This document shows, in pieces, positions 12,115 to 14,648 of a stretch of 14,648 nt of DNA. The notes beneath the pieces were generated by a model. That model was given only the letters and a program-made list of their open reading frames with translations. It did not search any database and was not told the DNA's origin. Both the position numbers and the translations under genes were made by a program. This DNA comes from Actinomycetota bacterium (lineage in GTDB: Bacteria > Actinomycetota > Humimicrobiia > Humimicrobiales > Humimicrobiaceae): positions 1-14,648 of the forward strand of contig JAMCQQ010000310.1 in the NCBI GenBank assembly GCA_023379515.1, read 5' to 3'. Each line of letters starts with the position of its first letter. Within the stretch, counting starts at the first letter, position 1.

Positions 12115-13516
12115 ATGGGTTGACGAGGGGTAAAGAAATTATAACGGAAGTACCTTTTCCGACTTTACTAACTATTTTAATCAGTCCTTTATGTGCCTGA
12201 ATTATTCCCTGGGCGATTGCCAGGCCTAAGCCAGATCCTAATGTTTTAGTTGTTTTTGAGCCTCTGTAAAAACGTTCAAAAACATGAGGAAGTTCTTTTT
12301 CCGAAATACCTGCTCCCGTATCTTTGATCTCGAGAATCGCGCGTTTATTTCTTTTATAAAGCGCAATCGAGACCAAGCCCTTATTTGGAGTATATTTTAT
12401 TGCGTTATCGACAATATTTAAAATAGCGCGGGAAATTTTGTCTTCATCTCCTGTAATTTCCAAATTTGCTTCTATTTTTTCCTGCAATTTTATTTGTTTT
12501 TGCGATCCCAGTTTTAAAGCGATTTCCCTGATTTCATTGACGACATTAGACAAGTTGAAATACCGTTCTCCCAATTGCGCGTTTTCCGCCTCGAGCCAAG
12601 CTAAATCAAGTATGTTTTTAATTATCGTCGAAAGCCGGTTTGCGTCTACTAAAGTTTCTTCTAAAGCCCGTTTGTATTCATGCTCTGTTCTTTTTTTGGA
12701 AAGAACAAGCTCGATTTCGCTTCTTAGTGTTGCGACCGGAGTTTTAAGCTCGTGGGCAACATCGCCTATAAATTGCCTTTCCCTGTGAAACGCTTCTTGC
12801 ATGCGACCCAAAAGATTATTAAAAGTGGTGGTTAGTTTCTCGATTTCATCCTCTGTTTTTGGATTATCGATTCTTTCGTCTAAATGTTCTGATGATATTT
12901 TTTCCATTCTGTTGCTGATATTGGATATCGGACGCATTATTTTACCGGCCAACAGTCTTCCTCCTAAAATAGTCGGTAAAATAAGGAGCAAAAAAACAAT
13001 GCCAAGGGTATTTAGCAACGAATTTAACGACTTTTGAATTGCGTCGATCGGATGGGCAACAAGAATTACTCCGGCAAGAGAATTGTTATATCGAACAGCT
13101 TGAGCGGTAAAACGCATCGGAGAATTTTTAATATCCTCGTTTGAGTAAACAGCTTGATTCGTGTGTTTTGCGCTCTCAAAAAGAGATTTGTAGAAATCAT
13201 GCGGGTTTTCGGTAGTTAAGGAACTATTCACCGCATTGCCGTCTTTGTCCAGAAGCACCACAACCATTCCCGGAATTTGGCTAAATTCGGAGTACAGTTG
13301 TTGTTTTAGCATCGCTTCGTGCATATTAACTCCTTGACGGGTTACTATTTCCGTAAGTTTCACTGCGTGTGTAGAAAGCTCTTTGTCGACCTGACTAAAA
13401 ATAATTTGCCGTGTGACAAAATAAAAGCTCGAAAATATAAACGCGGTTGCTAAAAAAAGAGTTAAAGTATACCACAATAAAATTCTGAATCTGATGCTTT
13501 TCGTATTTATAATCAT
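12107..13516 (-). CDS. Sensor histidine kinase of the OmpR-type pair
   Basis: This 469-residue sensor kinase has TM1 at about 12-36, an extracytoplasmic domain (about 37-165), TM2 at about 167-190, HAMP, and HisKA with His255 in AHELKTPVATL. The HATPase domain has N box NIVDNAIKYTP, G1 KDTGAGI and G2 GSGLGLA. The sensor domain contains FSQIPGMVVVLLDKDG and LVAHPIDAIQ, shared almost exactly with the kinase at 5063-6463. It starts in a 4-bp ATGA overlap with the response regulator gene, so the two form a classical translationally coupled pair. The architecture resembles the heavy-metal or envelope-stress sensors of the CusS/ArlS type, but the sensor domain gives no ligand. Its 3' end carries the promoter of the repressor gene. 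Confidence 0.93.
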   Translation of the reverse strand: MIINTKSIRFRILLWYTLTLFLATAFIFSSFYFVTRQIIFSQVDKELSTHAVKLTEIVTRQGVNMHEAMLKQQLYSEFSQIPGMVVVLLDKDGNAVNSSLTTENPHDFYKSLFESAKHTNQAVYSNEDIKNSPMRFTAQAVRYNNSLAGVILVAHPIDAIQKSLNSLLNTLGIVFLLLILPTILGGRLLAGKIMRPISNISNRMEKISSEHLDERIDNPKTEDEIEKLTTTFNNLLGRMQEAFHRERQFIGDVAHELKTPVATLRSEIELVLSKKRTEHEYKRALEETLVDANRLSTIIKNILDLAWLEAENAQLGERYFNLSNVVNEIREIALKLGSQKQIKLQEKIEANLEITGDEDKISRAILNIVDNAIKYTPNKGLVSIALYKRNKRAILEIKDTGAGISEKELPHVFERFYRGSKTTKTLGSGLGLAIAQGIIQAHKGLIKIVSKVGKGTSVIISLPLVNPFD

Positions 13517-14181
13517 TCGTTTATTCTGTATCCGACTCCGTGAATTGTTTGAATAAGTTTTACTTTAGTGCCTGAATCGATTTTTTTTCTAAGGGATGCG
13601 ACGAAAACATCAACGACATTACTCATCCCGTCAAAGTTGTAATCCCATACGTGTTCGATAATCATGGTTCTTGTAATAACTTCTCCTTTGTGGCGCAGTA
13701 AAAATTCCAAAATCGAAAACTCTTTTGGAGTTAGATTAATAATTTTTGTTCCGCGCTTTATGATATGTTTTAAAGGATCTGCTTCCAAATCTCTGGCTTT
13801 TAGTATGGGAGATGAATCTTTGTGGCTTCTTCTGATTAATGCGTGAATACGCGAACGAAACTCCAAAAAAGAAAATGGTTTAGTTATATAATCGTCGGCG
13901 CCGCTGTCCAGTCCCGCGACCTTATCTTCTGTTGTCGATTTTGCGGTTAGCATAAGAATCGGAATTTTTACGTTTTTATTCCTTAATTCCCTGCACACTT
14001 TAAGACCGTCAATTTTAGGAAGCATAATATCCAGAACAATCAAGTCGTATTGTTCCGACTCTCCTAAATATAACCCTTCTTCTCCGTCGAATGCCTGATC
14101 AATGGCAAAACCGTCTTCTAGGAGCCCCTTTTTTATTATGTTTGACAGACGTCTTTCATCCTCGATCACTAAAATTCTCAT
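13513..14181 (-). CDS. OmpR/PhoB-family response regulator
   Basis: This 222-residue regulator has a receiver domain (1-118) with the acidic pair Glu7/Asp8, phospho-acceptor Asp51 in LIVLDIMLPKIDG, Thr79 and Lys101 in TKPFSF. The C-terminal winged-helix DNA-binding domain (about 128-222) shows LTPKEFSILEFLLRHKGEVITR and the terminal HGVGYRI. It is the only response regulator in the window, so both histidine kinases may converge on it. It is transcribed first, with the kinase overlapping by 4 bp. No Shine-Dalgarno site precedes ATG 14181, and the predicted promoter leaves a leader of only a few bases. Its target sites are not evident. Confidence 0.94.
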   Translation of the reverse strand: MRILVIEDERRLSNIIKKGLLEDGFAIDQAFDGEEGLYLGESEQYDLIVLDIMLPKIDGLKVCRELRNKNVKIPILMLTAKSTTEDKVAGLDSGADDYITKPFSFLEFRSRIHALIRRSHKDSSPILKARDLEADPLKHIIKRGTKIINLTPKEFSILEFLLRHKGEVITRTMIIEHVWDYNFDGMSNVVDVFVASLRKKIDSGTKVKLIQTIHGVGYRINE

Positions 14182-14194
14182 AAATATAATGATA

Positions 14195-14203
14195 ATTATA
14201 TCA
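14195..14203 (-). promoter_or_regulatory. Extended -10 promoter of the two-component operon
   Basis: The minus strand reads TGATATAAT, an extended -10 (TG, one base, TATAAT), with no good -35. The predicted start site is only about seven bases before ATG 14181, suggesting a leaderless or near-leaderless mRNA. No BlaI-type operator is present here. Confidence 0.5.
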
Positions 14204-14244
14204 CAAAAAGTTAAAAAATTATGAAGATTTAATTAAAACGAAAT

Positions 14245-14310
14245 TTAAAACACCGCACCCGCCGCCTGTTTTTGGAGGTTGTTCGATAATTTCTGTATTT
14301 TATTTTTCAT
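14245..14310 (-). CDS. Possible 21-residue micro-ORF
   Basis: An ATG at 14310 follows AAGGAG by three bases and opens a 21-codon frame ending in QKQAAGAVF. It starts inside the last codons of the preceding membrane-protein gene. The ribosome site is strong, but the spacing is short and the peptide has no recognisable features. The same DNA in the frame of the upstream gene encodes a Gly-rich CG segment, so it is unclear which frame, if either, is used. Confidence 0.2.
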   Translation of the reverse strand: MKNKIQKLSNNLQKQAAGAVF

Positions 14311-14648
14311 TATCTCCTTTGTATTTTAATAATTTGTAAAAAATAAACAGAATTACGGCAAAAACCGTTAAATCGATAATCGGATTTTGAAAATATTTGG
14401 CGATTCCAAAAACTGTCAGACGAATTGTCTGACTGTATGATTCCATCTGATTCATTTGAATCTTCCCCTGATAATTAAAAACTGCGATTAATACTCCTGT
14501 TATAAAAAAGATAACGGCTCCCAAAAACTTTAAGACTTTATATATTTTTTGTCTGTTTTTTCCTGCAATCTTTGCCGTTGCCTTTTGATAAAACATCGAC
14601 ATAATAAACAAGACAAAAAATAGAACCGATCCAATCCTTAACTTGAGC
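14300..14648 (-). CDS. Membrane protein, N-terminus beyond the window edge
   Basis: The frame is open to the right edge of the window. Codons upstream of the first possible internal starts (TTG 14611, ATG 14602, ATG 14596) encode LKLRIGSVLFFVLFIMSMFY, which completes a transmembrane helix, so the real start lies outside. Three helices are visible: this one, LGAVIFFITGVLIAVF, and IIDLTVFAVILFIFYKLL. Between the first two is a basic loop (QKATAKIAGKNRQKIYK). There are no cysteines or enzymatic motifs. It lies upstream of the two-component genes on the same strand, separated by 118 bp that include a promoter, so it is probably a different transcription unit. Function unknown. Confidence 0.6.
   Translation of the reverse strand, partial: LKLRIGSVLFFVLFIMSMFYQKATAKIAGKNRQKIYKVLKFLGAVIFFITGVLIAVFNYQGKIQMNQMESYSQTIRLTVFGIAKYFQNPIIDLTVFAVILFIFYKLLKYKGDNEK

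Noticed and set aside
12438..13037. Plus-strand open frames opposite the histidine kinase gene
   Set aside because: They are antisense to conserved HisKA, HAMP and ATPase coding sequence and have Ser/Leu-rich content typical of shadows.
1..14648. UGA recoded as glycine, as in some CPR lineages
   Set aside because: TGA ends several genes at ATGA overlaps (for example 7052, 8049 and 13513), and no in-frame TGA is needed to keep any conserved gene open.
1..14648. tRNA, rRNA, CRISPR array, insertion sequence or integrase
   Set aside because: No cloverleaf or rRNA-like segment, no regularly spaced direct repeats, and no transposase or integrase motifs were seen. The repeats present are palindromic units.

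Overview
The window is AT-rich and gene-dense. From 832 to the right edge every gene lies on the minus strand, with 4-bp ATGA overlaps and gaps of a few bases. Two plus-strand genes occupy the left end. Two kinds of GC-rich palindromic repeat are present, and one is translated in frame as PSFAKASEG. That repeat style, the TTG/GTG starts, promoters lying almost on start codons, and the many small membrane-anchored Cys proteins suggest an uncultivated Candidate Phyla Radiation bacterium (Patescibacteria, perhaps Microgenomates). This placement is an inference from style. TGA is used as an ordinary stop codon, which argues against the CPR lineages that recode it as glycine.

Layout, left to right. 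Positions 1-777 (+): the end of a membrane protein whose C-terminus is a repeat element, then a small YHS-domain metal-binding protein. Positions 832-4281 (-), operon A, read from the right: a CC-containing membrane protein, a membrane-anchored protein of unknown function, a DUF2933-like Met/His/Cys peptide, a membrane-anchored redoxin, a palindromic repeat, a CcdA/DsbD-type electron conduit, and a second redoxin paralogous to the first. Positions 4338-4982 (-): an isoprenylcysteine methyltransferase-like membrane enzyme. Positions 5063-6463 (-): a sensor histidine kinase without an adjacent regulator. Positions 6528-10362 (-), operon C, read from the right: a small membrane protein ending in Gly-Gly-Cys, an anchored protein with three tandem CxxC thioredoxin-like domains, a Cys-rich protein of unknown function (CSYCC and CGCAH), a two-helix membrane protein, a second CcdA, and a CPYC thioredoxin. 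Positions 10595-12075 (-): an M56 membrane metallopeptidase and a BlaI/MecI/CopY repressor. Positions 12107-14181 (-): a histidine kinase paralogous to the one at 5063 and an OmpR-type response regulator. Positions 14300-14648 (-): the C-terminal part of a membrane protein.

What ties the window together is a 17-bp operator. On the coding strand it reads TACTACA, three bases, then a near-palindromic right half. It occurs four times: upstream of operon A, of the methyltransferase gene, of operon C, and of the repressor gene. All four lie on recognisable promoter elements. This is the dyad type bound by BlaI/MecI/CopY repressors, and the repressor and its probable M56 activating protease are encoded in the same window. 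The simplest reading is a self-contained signalling regulon. A membrane protease with a Cys-rich outer tail would sense a thiol, oxidant or metal stress and inactivate the repressor. That would switch on two extracytoplasmic thiol-redox modules, each with its own CcdA electron conduit and thioredoxin-fold proteins. No beta-lactamase or penicillin-binding domain is present, so antibiotic resistance is not the obvious purpose. Thiol/disulfide maintenance or copper/mercury-type metal stress fits better, but the inducer cannot be read from the sequence.
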